From Acidocella sp. (GTDB taxonomy: Bacteria > Pseudomonadota > Alphaproteobacteria > Acetobacterales > Acetobacteraceae), in assembly GCA_027308685.1 (NCBI GenBank), contig DAIDEE010000027.1, positions 1 to 51,954 of the forward strand: a DNA stretch of 51,954 nucleotides, given 5' to 3'. Shown here piece by piece: positions 1 through 8,571 of the stretch (positions within the stretch are counted from its first letter, which is position 1; every line of letters begins with the position of its first letter). Below the pieces are notes generated by a model, which was not told the DNA's origin, searched no databases, and saw only the letters and a program-made list of their open reading frames with translations. The position numbers and the translations under genes are program-made.

Positions 1-2
1 GC

Positions 3-857
3 GGGTTTCGCAACCAGCAGAACGGAATCCCGCTGAATCGGAACCATGTTTTCGATAGCTCCGGCCCGGAAATGCGGGTTCGCGGCACTGCCCAGCAGCT
101 TTTCGAGAAATACCAGCAGTTGGCGCGCGATGCTTCAAGCAACGGCGACCGGGTGCTGGGGGAGGCGTATTACCAGCACGCCGAGCATTATTTCCGGATT
201 ATCAGTGCGATCAATCAGGCCCAAGGCCAGCCTAACGGGCAACCGAATGGCCAGCCCAACCCGCAGCAAGCCGGCCAGGAGCGCAACGGCAATCAAAATA
301 GCGGCGACTATAACCGCCGCCCCGAGACGAATACTGGTGATGTGAGCACCGAGCCACAAAGCGAGGCTCGTTATGAGCAACGTTCGCAGGACCAGCGCCC
401 GCAGGACAACCGCCAGGAGCCACGCCGCTTTGAGCAGCGCCCCTACGAGCAGCGCAATAAGCCCGAGTATCAACCGCGCCAGGAACGTAATGATCGTAAT
501 GATCGCAATGATCGTAATGATCGGAACGATCGGAACGAGCGCCAGGACCGTACTGAGCGTTACCGGCCGGAAGCACTGGTTGCCGACCCGCGCATCGATA
601 TTAGTTTAGCCCTTGAAGCCGAACTCGCGGCAACTGTTGGTGCCATGGCTGAACCGGCAGGATTTGGCGAACAGCCAATGATCACCCAGGCCGCACCGGT
701 TGAGGCTCGTGCCATCCCGATCATTCCCGACGCACCGCCGCCGGCAATTTTTGTGGCCGAGACAGTGGCTGAAGCGACACCGGCTAAAGTGGCACGACCA
801 CGCGGCCGCCCGCGAGTCGTTAAGCCGAGCGCGGCAGAATTGAAATTAGAAGATTGA
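3..857 (+). CDS. DUF4167 domain protein, 5' end outside window
   Basis: The reading frame is already open at the left edge and reads through RNHVFDSSGPEMRVRG before the first internal ATG at position 72, so the gene starts upstream and is 5'-partial here. The first ~70 residues (RNHVFDS, the AQQLFEKYQQLARDA helix, YYQHAEHYFRII) match the DUF4167 domain, which is widespread in alphaproteobacteria and has no assigned reaction. The middle is disordered and rich in Q, N, R and E, with five tandem Asn-Asp-Arg repeats. The end is Ala/Pro-rich with a basic RPRGRPRVVK stretch resembling an AT-hook, which suggests nucleic-acid binding (inference only). The gene stops just before a hairpin terminator and converges with the amidase gene. 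Confidence 0.85.
   Translation, partial: GFRNQQNGIPLNRNHVFDSSGPEMRVRGTAQQLFEKYQQLARDASSNGDRVLGEAYYQHAEHYFRIISAINQAQGQPNGQPNGQPNPQQAGQERNGNQNSGDYNRRPETNTGDVSTEPQSEARYEQRSQDQRPQDNRQEPRRFEQRPYEQRNKPEYQPRQERNDRNDRNDRNDRNDRNERQDRTERYRPEALVADPRIDISLALEAELAATVGAMAEPAGFGEQPMITQAAPVEARAIPIIPDAPPPAIFVAETVAEATPAKVARPRGRPRVVKPSAAELKLED
489..533 (+). repeat. 9-bp tandem repeat encoding (Asn-Asp-Arg)5
   Basis: Five consecutive copies of a 9-base unit close to AATGATCGT encode Asn-Asp-Arg five times inside the disordered part of the DUF4167 protein. The copies differ at the third bases of the Arg and Asn codons. Slippage here would change length in frame. Confidence 0.85.
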
Positions 858-861
858 TCTC

Positions 862-889
862 AAAAAGGCCCGGGCAATCGGGCCTTTTT
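862..889. terminator. Bidirectional rho-independent terminator
   Basis: A perfect 11-bp stem (AAAAAGGCCCG with CGGGCCTTTTT) surrounds a 6-base loop. It carries a T-run on the plus strand and an A-run on the other side, so it can act in both directions. It lies between the stop of the DUF4167 gene and the stop of the convergent amidase gene. Confidence 0.9.
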
Positions 890-2180
890 ATTTGGCCTCG
901 CCGGGCACCCAGTTAAGGCAGGCTTCGGCCCAGGCCGCCACCTGCAGTAATTGCTTGTCCGCGCCGGAAGCGCCGGCAATTTGCAGACCAAGCGGCAGCA
1001 TATTGGCGGACCAGCCCGATGGGATGGAGATTGCCGGAACCCCCATCAAACTCCATGCGGCGCAGAACGTCGCATCGCCGGTGAAAGCCAGACCCGCAGG
1101 TGCCTCCCCAAAAGCCGGGAGCGTTAACACCGCATGATAAGGCGCCACCAATTCGGCAAATTGCCCACTCAGGTGTTTTTGAAACGCCAAGGCTGCATGA
1201 TAATCTGACTGCGTAATGGCTAACCCGTCAGCTACCAGTTTTTTAAGGACATCGCTGGCTTGATGAGGATGGTCCGAGATCATTTGTTGATGTATCCGGG
1301 CCGCTTCATATTGCAGGATCACCAACGTGGCGTCGAATATGGCATCACTTGTTGCCGGGAGCTCCAGCTCGGTTAGCGTGGCGCCAGCTTTGCGAAGTGC
1401 CGCCAGCGAAAGTTCAAAATTTGCCTGTTGCTCGGCATCGGCCCGGCGCCAGGCGTCGGTGCGGATCACCGCCAGTTGCGGTGGTTCAATAAGCGGGAAA
1501 TAATCTTGCCAGCTTGTTTGAGTTTCTACCGCCTCAGGGGTTTGCTCGATGAATAACGCCAAGGCTGCCGCTGCATCTGCCACATTGCGGGTGAAATATC
1601 CCAAATGGTCAAGCGACCCTGCCAGCGGATGCACCCCATCTAGGGGCATCGAGTCGAAACTGGGCTTGAATCCCACAACGCCATTGAACGCGGCAGGGCG
1701 AATAATTGAACCCAGCGTCTGCGACCCAAACGCCAGCGGCACAATACCAGCGGCAACGCAAGCTGCCGAACCGCTGGATGAGCCACCTGGTGTGTGCAAG
1801 CGACTCCAGGCATTGACGGTGGGGCCAGGGTGGCGCCAGGCAAATTCGGTGGTTACGGTTTTACCAAAAATCGTCCCGCCGTAACTTTTGATTTTCGCGG
1901 CAATCCAGGCGTCGGTTGCTGGAACATTGCCGGCATAAAACGGTGAGCCATTGCAAGTTGGCATGCCCTCGGTTGCAATGATGTCCTTCAGGGCGATCGG
2001 GATACCAGCGAGAATACCGCTTAAAGGCGGATAAGTGGCTGGCCGGTAGGTGAACGCGCGCAGCCAGGGCTCCTGATTATCGGCGCACTCGCGGGCTGCC
2101 GCGATCACGGCACTCCGGGGGATCGCGCCCGTTTGAAGTCCCCAGATGGCTCCAAGCAAAGTTTGTCTGCTGAACTCCAT
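888..2180 (-). CDS. Amidase (amidase-signature family)
   Basis: This 430-residue protein is an amidase-signature hydrolase, which cleaves C-N amide bonds using a Ser-cisSer-Lys triad. Visible residues are Lys65 in PIALKDII, the GGSSSGSAA loop at 132-140 (cis-Ser) and Ser158 in the GSQTLGSIIRPA segment. The substrate cannot be read from sequence. Relatives include indoleacetamide hydrolase, nicotinamidase-like enzymes and GatA, and the absence of GatB/GatC neighbours argues against the tRNA-dependent role. A GAGGA motif sits 6-7 bases before the ATG. It is the last gene of the leftward thrS-infC run, but a terminator lies between it and infC, so its expression depends on read-through or a promoter of its own. 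Confidence 0.88.
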   Translation of the reverse strand: MEFSRQTLLGAIWGLQTGAIPRSAVIAAARECADNQEPWLRAFTYRPATYPPLSGILAGIPIALKDIIATEGMPTCNGSPFYAGNVPATDAWIAAKIKSYGGTIFGKTVTTEFAWRHPGPTVNAWSRLHTPGGSSSGSAACVAAGIVPLAFGSQTLGSIIRPAAFNGVVGFKPSFDSMPLDGVHPLAGSLDHLGYFTRNVADAAAALALFIEQTPEAVETQTSWQDYFPLIEPPQLAVIRTDAWRRADAEQQANFELSLAALRKAGATLTELELPATSDAIFDATLVILQYEAARIHQQMISDHPHQASDVLKKLVADGLAITQSDYHAALAFQKHLSGQFAELVAPYHAVLTLPAFGEAPAGLAFTGDATFCAAWSLMGVPAISIPSGWSANMLPLGLQIAGASGADKQLLQVAAWAEACLNWVPGEAK

Positions 2181-2213
2181 AACGTGTCCTCGGTTATTTT
2201 TATCCTACCACTC

Positions 2214-2247
2214 AAAAAACTGGCTCAACCAAGGTGGTTGAACCAGC
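2214..2247 (-). terminator. Rho-independent terminator after infC
   Basis: On the minus strand an 11-bp stem (CTGGTTCAACC with GGTTGAGCCAG, one G-U pair) with a 6-base loop is followed by six T residues. It lies 13 bases past the infC stop and before the amidase start. Its arm sequence resembles the terminator after ilvD at 47785-47822. Confidence 0.85.
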
Positions 2248-2260
2248 TATTATCAGTCAG

Positions 2261-2800
2261 TTATTTTGGCGACAGCACCATCACCATCTGGCGATTTTCC
2301 ATCTTTGGCATCTGCTCGACCTTGGTTTCAACATCCATGTCGCCTCGGATTCGCTCCAAAACTTTCACACCAAGCTCTTGGTGGGCCATTTCACGGCCAC
2401 GAAACCGCAGAGTGACTTTCACCTTGTCTCCCTCGCCGATGAAGTTTTTCATCGCCCGTAGTTTCACCTGATAATCGTTCTCATCAATATTCGGGCGAAC
2501 CTTCACTTCCTTGATTTCAACGATTTTCTGCTTCTTACGAGCTTCATTTTTCTTTTTCTGCTGCTCGTATTTGAACTTGCCGTAATCGAGGATTTTGGCG
2601 ACGGGCGGCTCGGCATTCGGGCTGATTTCCACTAGATCAAGACCAACAGCGAATGCACGGGCAATAGCCTCACGGGTGCTGAGCACCCCCTGCATTTCAC
2701 CATTCTGGTCGATTAAGCGTACCTGTGGGATGCGAATCTCGTCATTAACCCGGGGCCCCTCGCGGGAGGGTGGCGTGGGTGGCGCTGGCGGTCTGGCTAT
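2261..2800 (-). CDS. infC: Translation initiation factor IF-3 (ATA start)
   Basis: IF-3 binds the 30S subunit, prevents premature 50S joining and proofreads the start codon and initiator tRNA. The N-domain ([18 protein letters not shown]), the lysine-rich linker ([16 protein letters not shown]) and the C-domain ([27 protein letters not shown]) are all present. The first ATG is at 2695, inside the N-domain, and would remove conserved sequence. In frame upstream, a TAG stop lies just before GGAG, six bases, then ATA at 2800. No ATG, GTG or TTG occurs between, so ATA is the most plausible start and gives 179 residues. Non-canonical AUU-type starts are the known basis of infC autoregulation in E. 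coli. The gene follows thrS, the usual order. Confidence 0.92.
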   Translation of the reverse strand: MARPPAPPTPPSREGPRVNDEIRIPQVRLIDQNGEMQGVLSTREAIARAFAVGLDLVEISPNAEPPVAKILDYGKFKYEQQKKKNEARKKQKIVEIKEVKVRPNIDENDYQVKLRAMKNFIGEGDKVKVTLRFRGREMAHQELGVKVLERIRGDMDVETKVEQMPKMENRQMVMVLSPK

Positions 2801-2806
2801 GGAAGT

Positions 2807-2810
2807 CTCC
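2807..2810 (-). promoter_or_regulatory. Shine-Dalgarno GGAG that sets the infC start
   Basis: GGAG on the minus strand lies six bases before ATA at 2800 and overlaps an in-frame TAG stop (TAG-GAG). This rules out any start further upstream and supports ATA as initiator. Confidence 0.75.
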
Positions 2811-2920
2811 TATAAAGGTTTCGAGAATGACGGCTTAGAGCAAGTTAGTGGCGCAATGCAATCATGGTGGCCAGCCCCTAAGAGACCTAGCCACCCGGAT
2901 GAGCATGGAAACCGGCTGTT

Positions 2921-4843
2921 TTATGCCTGATCGGGCGGCGTGGCCTCGCGTTTTAACATTGCCACCGCATCATCCAGCCCCAAAACCTCCTGCGCGGCAC
3001 CACCCAGGCGGCGGATGGCCACGGTGCGTTCCTCGGCCTCCTTGCGGCCTACTACGATGATGTTGGGAACATGGTGCAAGCTATGGTCACGGATTTTGGC
3101 GTTGATTTTCTGGTTGGATAAATCCGCCTCAACCGCCAGCCCGGCAGCCTGCAAGGCCGCCACCACTTCCATGGCATAGTCATCGGCATCCGAGACAATG
3201 GTGGCAACTACCGCCTGGGTTGGTGCCAGCCAAAGCGGGAAGCGGCCGGCATATTGCTCGATGAGGATGCCAAGGAACCGCTCAAAGCTGCCTAAAATAG
3301 CCCGATGCAGCATCACTGGGCGGGCGCGGGAAGAATCAGTAGTGACATATTCGGCATCCAGCCGTTCGGGGAGCACGAAATCCACCTGCAAGGTGCCGCA
3401 TTGCCAGTCACGGCCAATGGCGTCGCGCAGCACGAATTCCAGTTTCGGGCCGTAGAATGCCCCCTCACCCGGGTTCAGCACATAGTCCACCCTGGCGGTT
3501 TCGCAGGCCGATTTCAACGCGGCCTCGGCGCGGTCCCATACTTCATCGGAGCCGGCCCGTACCTCTGGGCGGTCGGAGAATTTGATGGCGAAACTCTCGA
3601 ACCCAAAATCCTGGTAAACCAGCGAGAGAAGCTCCACGAACTTCACCGTCTCCGAGGCAATTTGCTCCTCGGTGCAAAAAATATGCGCGTCATCCTGGGT
3701 GAAGGCCCGCACCCGCATGATGCCGTGCAAAGCGCCGGAGGGCTCGTAGCGGTGACAAGCCCCAAACTCCGCCATCCGCAACGGCAACTGCCGGTAGCTG
3801 CGCAAACCCTGTTTGAAAATCTGCACATGGCAAGGGCAGTTCATCGGTTTCAGCGCAAGGGTGGATTCCTCATCCACCACCTCAGCGATGAACATGTTCT
3901 TGCGGAATTTTTCCCAATGGCCGGATTTTTCCCACAGCTTGCGGTCGACCAGTTGCGGCGTCCGCACCTCCTCATAGCCGGCGGCTTCCAGGCGGCGGCG
4001 CATATAGGCTTCCACCGTGCGGTATAATTTCCAGCCTTTCTGGTGCCAGAATACCGAACCGACAGCTTCTTCCTGGATGTGGAACAAATCCATATCCTTC
4101 CCGATCCGCCGATGATCCCGCCGCTCGGCTTCTTCAAGCTGCAGCAAATAAGCATCCAGCTCCTTCTGGTCGCGCCAGGCAGTGCCGTAGATGCGGCTCA
4201 GCATCGGGTTGCGGTGATCGCCGCGCCAATAGGCGCCGGCGGTTTTCAAAAGTTTGAAGGCAACGCCAATGTCGCCGGTAGAGCGCATATGCGGGCCACG
4301 GCAAAGGTCGGACCATTCGCCTTGATGATAAATGGTAATATCCTGATCCGCGGGCAGATCGCGGATCAACTGAACCTTGAATTCCTCGCCCTTCAATTGG
4401 AAATAGGCAATCGCATCATCGCGCGGCACGACTTTGCGCGTGAATGGCGCATTGGCCGCAATGATCTCGCGCATCTTCGCTTCGATGGCCTCGAAATCCG
4501 CCGGGGTGAACGGCTCATTGCGAAAGAAATCGTAATAAAATCCGTTCTCGATCGAGGGGCCGATGGTAACTTGCGTACCAGGGTAGAGCGCCTGCACGGC
4601 CTCGGCCAGCACATGGGCCGCATCATGGCGGATAAACTCCAACGCCGCCTCGTCCTTGCGGGTAAAGAATTTCACCTTGGCATCGGCGGTGATCTCGCGT
4701 GAGATATCCTGCTGCACCCCATCGACCTCCATCGCCAAAGCCGCTTTGGCAAGGCCCGGGCCAATGGCGGCCGCGATGGCGGTGCCTGTTACGGCACCAT
4801 CAAACTGGCGAACGGAACCATCGGGCAGGGTAATCGCAACCAT
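2921..4843 (-). CDS. thrS: Threonine--tRNA ligase
   Basis: ThrRS charges tRNA-Thr and edits mischarged Ser. The 640-residue length is normal. The order is the TGS domain ([13 protein letters not shown], residues 1-62), the editing domain with HDAAH, the class II catalytic core with the zinc-site MNCPCH segment, motif 2 ([11 protein letters not shown]) and a C-terminal anticodon-binding domain ([18 protein letters not shown]). A TTG nine bases upstream at 4852 is in frame, but its spacing to GGAG is only about one base. The ATG at 4843 lies ten bases after GGAG and begins directly with the TGS domain, so I prefer it. infC follows 120 bases downstream. Confidence 0.97.
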   Translation of the reverse strand: MVAITLPDGSVRQFDGAVTGTAIAAAIGPGLAKAALAMEVDGVQQDISREITADAKVKFFTRKDEAALEFIRHDAAHVLAEAVQALYPGTQVTIGPSIENGFYYDFFRNEPFTPADFEAIEAKMREIIAANAPFTRKVVPRDDAIAYFQLKGEEFKVQLIRDLPADQDITIYHQGEWSDLCRGPHMRSTGDIGVAFKLLKTAGAYWRGDHRNPMLSRIYGTAWRDQKELDAYLLQLEEAERRDHRRIGKDMDLFHIQEEAVGSVFWHQKGWKLYRTVEAYMRRRLEAAGYEEVRTPQLVDRKLWEKSGHWEKFRKNMFIAEVVDEESTLALKPMNCPCHVQIFKQGLRSYRQLPLRMAEFGACHRYEPSGALHGIMRVRAFTQDDAHIFCTEEQIASETVKFVELLSLVYQDFGFESFAIKFSDRPEVRAGSDEVWDRAEAALKSACETARVDYVLNPGEGAFYGPKLEFVLRDAIGRDWQCGTLQVDFVLPERLDAEYVTTDSSRARPVMLHRAILGSFERFLGILIEQYAGRFPLWLAPTQAVVATIVSDADDYAMEVVAALQAAGLAVEADLSNQKINAKIRDHSLHHVPNIIVVGRKEAEERTVAIRRLGGAAQEVLGLDDAVAMLKREATPPDQA

Positions 4844-4873
4844 CTCAATCAAACTCCAATAATCGTGCGGGGG

Positions 4874-5770
4874 TTATGGCAGGGCTGCGACAATTTGCGC
4901 AACTGATAGCCCGGCCAGATGCGGAGCCTGCAGGATAATCGGCCAACTGCCATCGGGGTAACGCGGCGCAGTCAGCTTGGGGTCGCTGGCCGAGGAGAAC
5001 ATCACCAGCGACGTTACGCCCAGAGCAGCGGCCATGTGCATCGGCCCGGTGTCATTGCCCACCGCCAAGCTGGCACGGCTGATAACGGACATCAGTTCAA
5101 GCAGGCTGGTCTGGCCGGTGAGGTCAATGGCTTGTGCGGCGAACGAGCGGATGGCCGCAGCCAGGGGGGCTTCAAAACGGCTGCCCACCACCGCCACGGG
5201 CATCGGCAATTGTTGGGCCAAAGCCCCGAAATTAGCTTCAGGCCAGCGTTTTTCGGGCCGGTGCTGAGCCGCACCCGGCACGAGCACGGCAAACTGAGAC
5301 GGCAGTGCGAAGCGCGAAATATCCGCCTTGACCCAGGAGAAATCTGGCGGCGAGAGTTTATCAATCCCGGCTGCAGCCAATTGTCCTGCTAACCGTTCGC
5401 GTGTGTGGATAAAATTGCGTTGCGGGTCGGCATCCGGCAGAGCGCAACCGGGTGCTATGCCGCTCCAGCGCGGTTTGCCAGCCAACTCAAAATAGCGAGC
5501 CGAGCGCGAGGAGGTTTGTAAATCATATACCATGGCGAATCCGCGCAGCTGGCGGCGCAGCTTGATCACACCCGGAATATTCCAAAAATCCGGCCGAGCA
5601 TCGGTAATGACATGGTCAAACCATGGGCTGACAGATAAAAACCCGGCAAAGGGCGGCGTGGTCATCAAGGTGATATCATCAGCCGCATGAGCCGCCCGAA
5701 TGGCCGCAAAGGCCGAAGCGGCGAGGATGATATCCCCCAAGGCGCCGTGCTTGATGACAAGAATTTTCAA
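4874..5770 (-). CDS. Glycosyltransferase family 9 (heptosyltransferase-like)
   Basis: This 298-residue GT-B protein resembles ADP-heptose:LPS heptosyltransferases. It starts with the typical ILVIKHGALGDIILAASAF segment and contains LVPGAAQHRPEKRWP plus the nucleotide-sugar site VGNDTGPMHMAAALG near residues 235-250. Family members add heptose or related sugars to the LPS inner core at the cytoplasmic membrane; the sugar and acceptor here are not determined. Its start overlaps the end of the upstream glycosyltransferase by four bases (ATGA), indicating translational coupling. Both probably belong to LPS core or another surface glycan. Confidence 0.88.
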   Translation of the reverse strand: MKILVIKHGALGDIILAASAFAAIRAAHAADDITLMTTPPFAGFLSVSPWFDHVITDARPDFWNIPGVIKLRRQLRGFAMVYDLQTSSRSARYFELAGKPRWSGIAPGCALPDADPQRNFIHTRERLAGQLAAAGIDKLSPPDFSWVKADISRFALPSQFAVLVPGAAQHRPEKRWPEANFGALAQQLPMPVAVVGSRFEAPLAAAIRSFAAQAIDLTGQTSLLELMSVISRASLAVGNDTGPMHMAAALGVTSLVMFSSASDPKLTAPRYPDGSWPIILQAPHLAGLSVAQIVAALP

Positions 5771-6903
5771 TCCAGTAACTCGCCGTACACCCGCAGCACA
5801 GCATATTGCATGGCCCGCACCGAGAAATTTTCGCTCACCGCGACCCTGGTGTTTTCCCCCCAGACGAGCCGCTGATCGGTAGAAAAATCCAAGGCATGAT
5901 CAAGGGCGTTAGCAAGCGCCTTAGGGTCACCCGGCGGCACCAGAAAACCGGTCTCGCCATCGATAATCGTGTCACCTACACCGCCGTGGTCGGTCGCAAT
6001 CACCACCCGACCCATTGCCTGAGCTTCCACCACTGTACGGCCGAAACCTTCTGGGTCGGTTGACGCATTCACCACAATATCAGCCAGCATCAGGGCCGCG
6101 GGCATATCCTCGGTATGGCCTACCATCCGCAGGCGGCGTGAAATGCCAAGGGATTCGGCCTGGCTGACAAGGCTTTGGGCATAGGTTTCGCGGCCTTGGT
6201 CACTTCCCACCAAAACTGCCACCGCGTTTGAATGACGCATTAGCGCCAGCGCCGAGATCAGGACACGTTGACCTTTCCATTCAGTGAGCCGTCCTGCCAG
6301 CATGATGATGGGGGCATCAACGTCCAGCCGCCAGTCACGCGCCAGTTTGGCCATCCGGTCGCCCTGCACCAGGGCCGGGTCGAATTTATCGGCGTCCACA
6401 CCACCCGGGATAATCCGCAACCGGTCTTCGCCCACCTTATGCCGCTCACGCACGAGGCTGCCGATGAAAGCGCTGACAGCAATCACCCGGTCACCAGAGG
6501 CCATGACGGCGTTGTAGCGGCGCTTGAAGGGAGCTTTTTCGTTATAGGTGCCATGATAACTGGTCACATAAGGTATTTTGGTGCGCCGTGCCGCCCAAAG
6601 GGCCGACCATGCCGGCGCGCGCGAATGCGCGTGAATAAGGTCGATATTTTCGCTTTTGATCAATTTTACAAGCTGGGCGGCATTCCGGCGCATGGTGAAT
6701 GGCGATTTTGACGCCAGCGGCAAATTGACAATCTTGGCGCCAGCCCGGGTTGCGGCTGGGGTGAGGACCCCGCCATCGCAGGCAATGATGGTATTATGGC
6801 CAAGCTGGCTCAACGCCTCGGTGATCTCAATCACCACACGTTCAGCGCCGCCGGTATCCAAGCGAGGCAAGACTTGTAATATCGTCCGCGACTGGTCAGT
6901 CAT
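5767..6903 (-). CDS. Glycosyltransferase family 4
   Basis: This is a 378-residue GT-B glycosyltransferase. The N-terminal acceptor domain opens with QVLPRLDTGGAERVVIEI, a classic GT4 start. The donor domain has the IIMLAGRLTEWKGQRVLI strand-loop and the EGFGRTVVEAQAMG nucleotide-sugar motif with the conserved glutamates. It lacks a signal peptide and should act at the cytoplasmic face of the inner membrane on a lipid-linked glycan or LPS core. It is translationally coupled to the following family 9 enzyme. Donor and acceptor are unknown. Confidence 0.88.
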   Translation of the reverse strand: MTDQSRTILQVLPRLDTGGAERVVIEITEALSQLGHNTIIACDGGVLTPAATRAGAKIVNLPLASKSPFTMRRNAAQLVKLIKSENIDLIHAHSRAPAWSALWAARRTKIPYVTSYHGTYNEKAPFKRRYNAVMASGDRVIAVSAFIGSLVRERHKVGEDRLRIIPGGVDADKFDPALVQGDRMAKLARDWRLDVDAPIIMLAGRLTEWKGQRVLISALALMRHSNAVAVLVGSDQGRETYAQSLVSQAESLGISRRLRMVGHTEDMPAALMLADIVVNASTDPEGFGRTVVEAQAMGRVVIATDHGGVGDTIIDGETGFLVPPGDPKALANALDHALDFSTDQRLVWGENTRVAVSENFSVRAMQYAVLRVYGELLD

Positions 6904-6927
6904 TGTGGAAATTTAATCAAGGCGTTC

Positions 6928-7731
6928 ATGTGCGCCGCGCTAACACGCTTTGCAACGGTTGGGGAGATGAGAGACTTGGTGTTCGCAACAATCAAGCGGG
7001 ACGATGGCGTGAAACTGGCATATAATCTGCTGCCCGGTACATCACCCGTCGTGGTATTTCTGCCCGGTTTTGCCTCCGATATGGGCGGCACCAAGGCGAT
7101 GGCGCTGCACGGCCTGTGCGAAGCGCGTGGCCAGGCCATGCTGAGGCTGGATTATTCGGGGCATGGTGCCAGCGAAGGGCCTTTTGCCGAGGGCACCATT
7201 GGCACATGGACCGCCGATGCCGCATTGGTGATCGCGCATGTTTGCGGCGATGAACCGCTTATATTGGTGGGCTCCTCAATGGGTGGCTGGATCGCCCTGC
7301 TGCTGGCTTGTGAACGCCGGGCGCGCGTATCCGCAATGCTGCTGGTGGCTCCGGCACCAGATTTTACCGCCGTGCTCATCGAGCCCAGCCTGAATGAAGC
7401 CCAGCGGGAAGCCTTGGCCCGGGACGGTTTTTTTGCCCCGCCCAGTGAATACGGCCCGCCAGTGCCCATTACGGCGCAACTTCTGGCCGACGGACGCAAC
7501 CATTTATTGCTAGGCAGCCCCATTCCCATCACATCGCCGGTGCGGATCCTGCACGGCATGTCAGACCCGGATGTGCCGTGGCGGCAAAGCCTGAAACTAA
7601 TTGAACGGCTGAATAGCCTGGATGTGCAGGTGAATTTCATCAAGGATGGAGACCACCGGCTCTCGCGCGACTCAGACTTACAATTGTTACGCCGAACCCT
7701 TGCCACGCTCCTCGATGAGGATCGCGCGTAA
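6928..7731 (+). CDS. Alpha/beta hydrolase
   Basis: This 267-residue serine hydrolase has an oxyanion segment VFLPGFASDMGG, LDYSGHGASEG, and the nucleophile elbow VGSSMGGWIALLLA (Ser in GSSMGG). A late Asp lies in ILHGMSDPDVPW and the likely catalytic His is in DGDHRLSRD. This is the carboxylesterase or thioesterase-like branch; the substrate is not inferable. The ATG at 6928 has AAGG five bases upstream. A second ATG at 6967 begins closer to the conserved core, so the start is uncertain. It is divergent from the GT4 gene, and its 3' end overlaps the convergent epimerase-like gene by 45 bases. Confidence 0.82.
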   Translation: MCAALTRFATVGEMRDLVFATIKRDDGVKLAYNLLPGTSPVVVFLPGFASDMGGTKAMALHGLCEARGQAMLRLDYSGHGASEGPFAEGTIGTWTADAALVIAHVCGDEPLILVGSSMGGWIALLLACERRARVSAMLLVAPAPDFTAVLIEPSLNEAQREALARDGFFAPPSEYGPPVPITAQLLADGRNHLLLGSPIPITSPVRILHGMSDPDVPWRQSLKLIERLNSLDVQVNFIKDGDHRLSRDSDLQLLRRTLATLLDEDRA

Positions 7732-8550
7732 GCCTTCGCGGTAGGTTGGGTATTTCCAATTTATCCCCAGCGCTGCTTTGGTTTTTTGATTCGCAACTCT
7801 GCGGTTTTCAGCCCAGAATGAGCGCGCCATCGGGCTCATCATCGGCTGAGCATCAGTAAACGCCACCGGCAAAGGCGGAGCAACGCCCAACAGAGCAGCG
7901 GCTTCAATCACAACATCGGCGCTGGCGGCTGGTTCATCGTCTGAAAAGTTGAAAATACTAACACCATGCGGCGCGGCCCGGTGCATGGCAGCCAGCACGC
8001 CCTGCGAAATGTCATCGCGATGAATGCGGCCAAACAAATGCCCAGGTTTGACCACGCGCCGCGCGGTGCCCTCCCGTAAATCATCGAACATTGAACGCCC
8101 GGGGCCATAAATACCGGCGAGGCGAAAAATATCGATCGTCCGGTTTGGAATTTCCGACCAGGCCACCTCGGCTGCCACCCGGCGCTCAGCGCGCGGCGAT
8201 TGCGGCGCGGGCGGCGTATCCTCATCCACCCAGCCGCCGTTGCGGTTGCCATATACACCGGTGGTGGAGAGATAGCCGACCCACGCAAGATTTTTGGCGT
8301 TGGTAATTTGCGATGCGTAAAGTGCCAGCACAGGGTCGCCATGGTCATCTGGCGCGGCGGTGGCGACGATATGTGTGGCCGATGCTATGGCGTTTGCCGC
8401 GGCATCAAAGGCGATGATGGTCACGCCAGGAACCTGTGCATGTGTAGCAGGACGACGGGATGTGGCAGTAACCTGGAACCCGGCATCACGGGCAGCGAGG
8501 GCAATGGCGCGACCAGAATATCCGAAACCGAATACGAGCAGGTTAGGCAT
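7687..8550 (-). CDS. NAD(P)-binding epimerase-like protein (SDR superfamily)
   Basis: This 287-residue Rossmann protein starts with LLVFGFGYSGRAIALAARD, a GxGxxG-type dinucleotide site, and contains the WVGYLSTTGVYGNRNGG segment and the LAGIYGPGRS motif typical of atypical extended SDRs (YeeZ-like). A canonical YxxxK pair is not evident, so catalysis as an epimerase or dehydratase is uncertain. Its last 45 bases overlap the convergent hydrolase gene. It lies just downstream of fzlA on the same strand with a 21-base gap, so they may be co-transcribed. Confidence 0.8.
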   Translation of the reverse strand: MPNLLVFGFGYSGRAIALAARDAGFQVTATSRRPATHAQVPGVTIIAFDAAANAIASATHIVATAAPDDHGDPVLALYASQITNAKNLAWVGYLSTTGVYGNRNGGWVDEDTPPAPQSPRAERRVAAEVAWSEIPNRTIDIFRLAGIYGPGRSMFDDLREGTARRVVKPGHLFGRIHRDDISQGVLAAMHRAAPHGVSIFNFSDDEPAASADVVIEAAALLGVAPPLPVAFTDAQPMMSPMARSFWAENRRVANQKTKAALGINWKYPTYREGLRAILIEERGKGSA

Positions 8551-8571
8551 GAAAAACTCCTGACCTCGCCA

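Noticed and set aside
489-533. Possible CRISPR-like repeat
   Set aside because: Units are 9 bases, contiguous without spacers and in frame inside a gene.
3305-4027. 240-residue plus-strand ORF inside thrS
   Set aside because: It is antisense to the well-conserved thrS catalytic core, has no recognisable domain, and reflects codon bias of the real gene.
7152-7706. 184-residue minus-strand ORF
   Set aside because: It lies fully antisense to the alpha/beta hydrolase gene with clear motifs and has a Ser/Arg-rich shadow composition.
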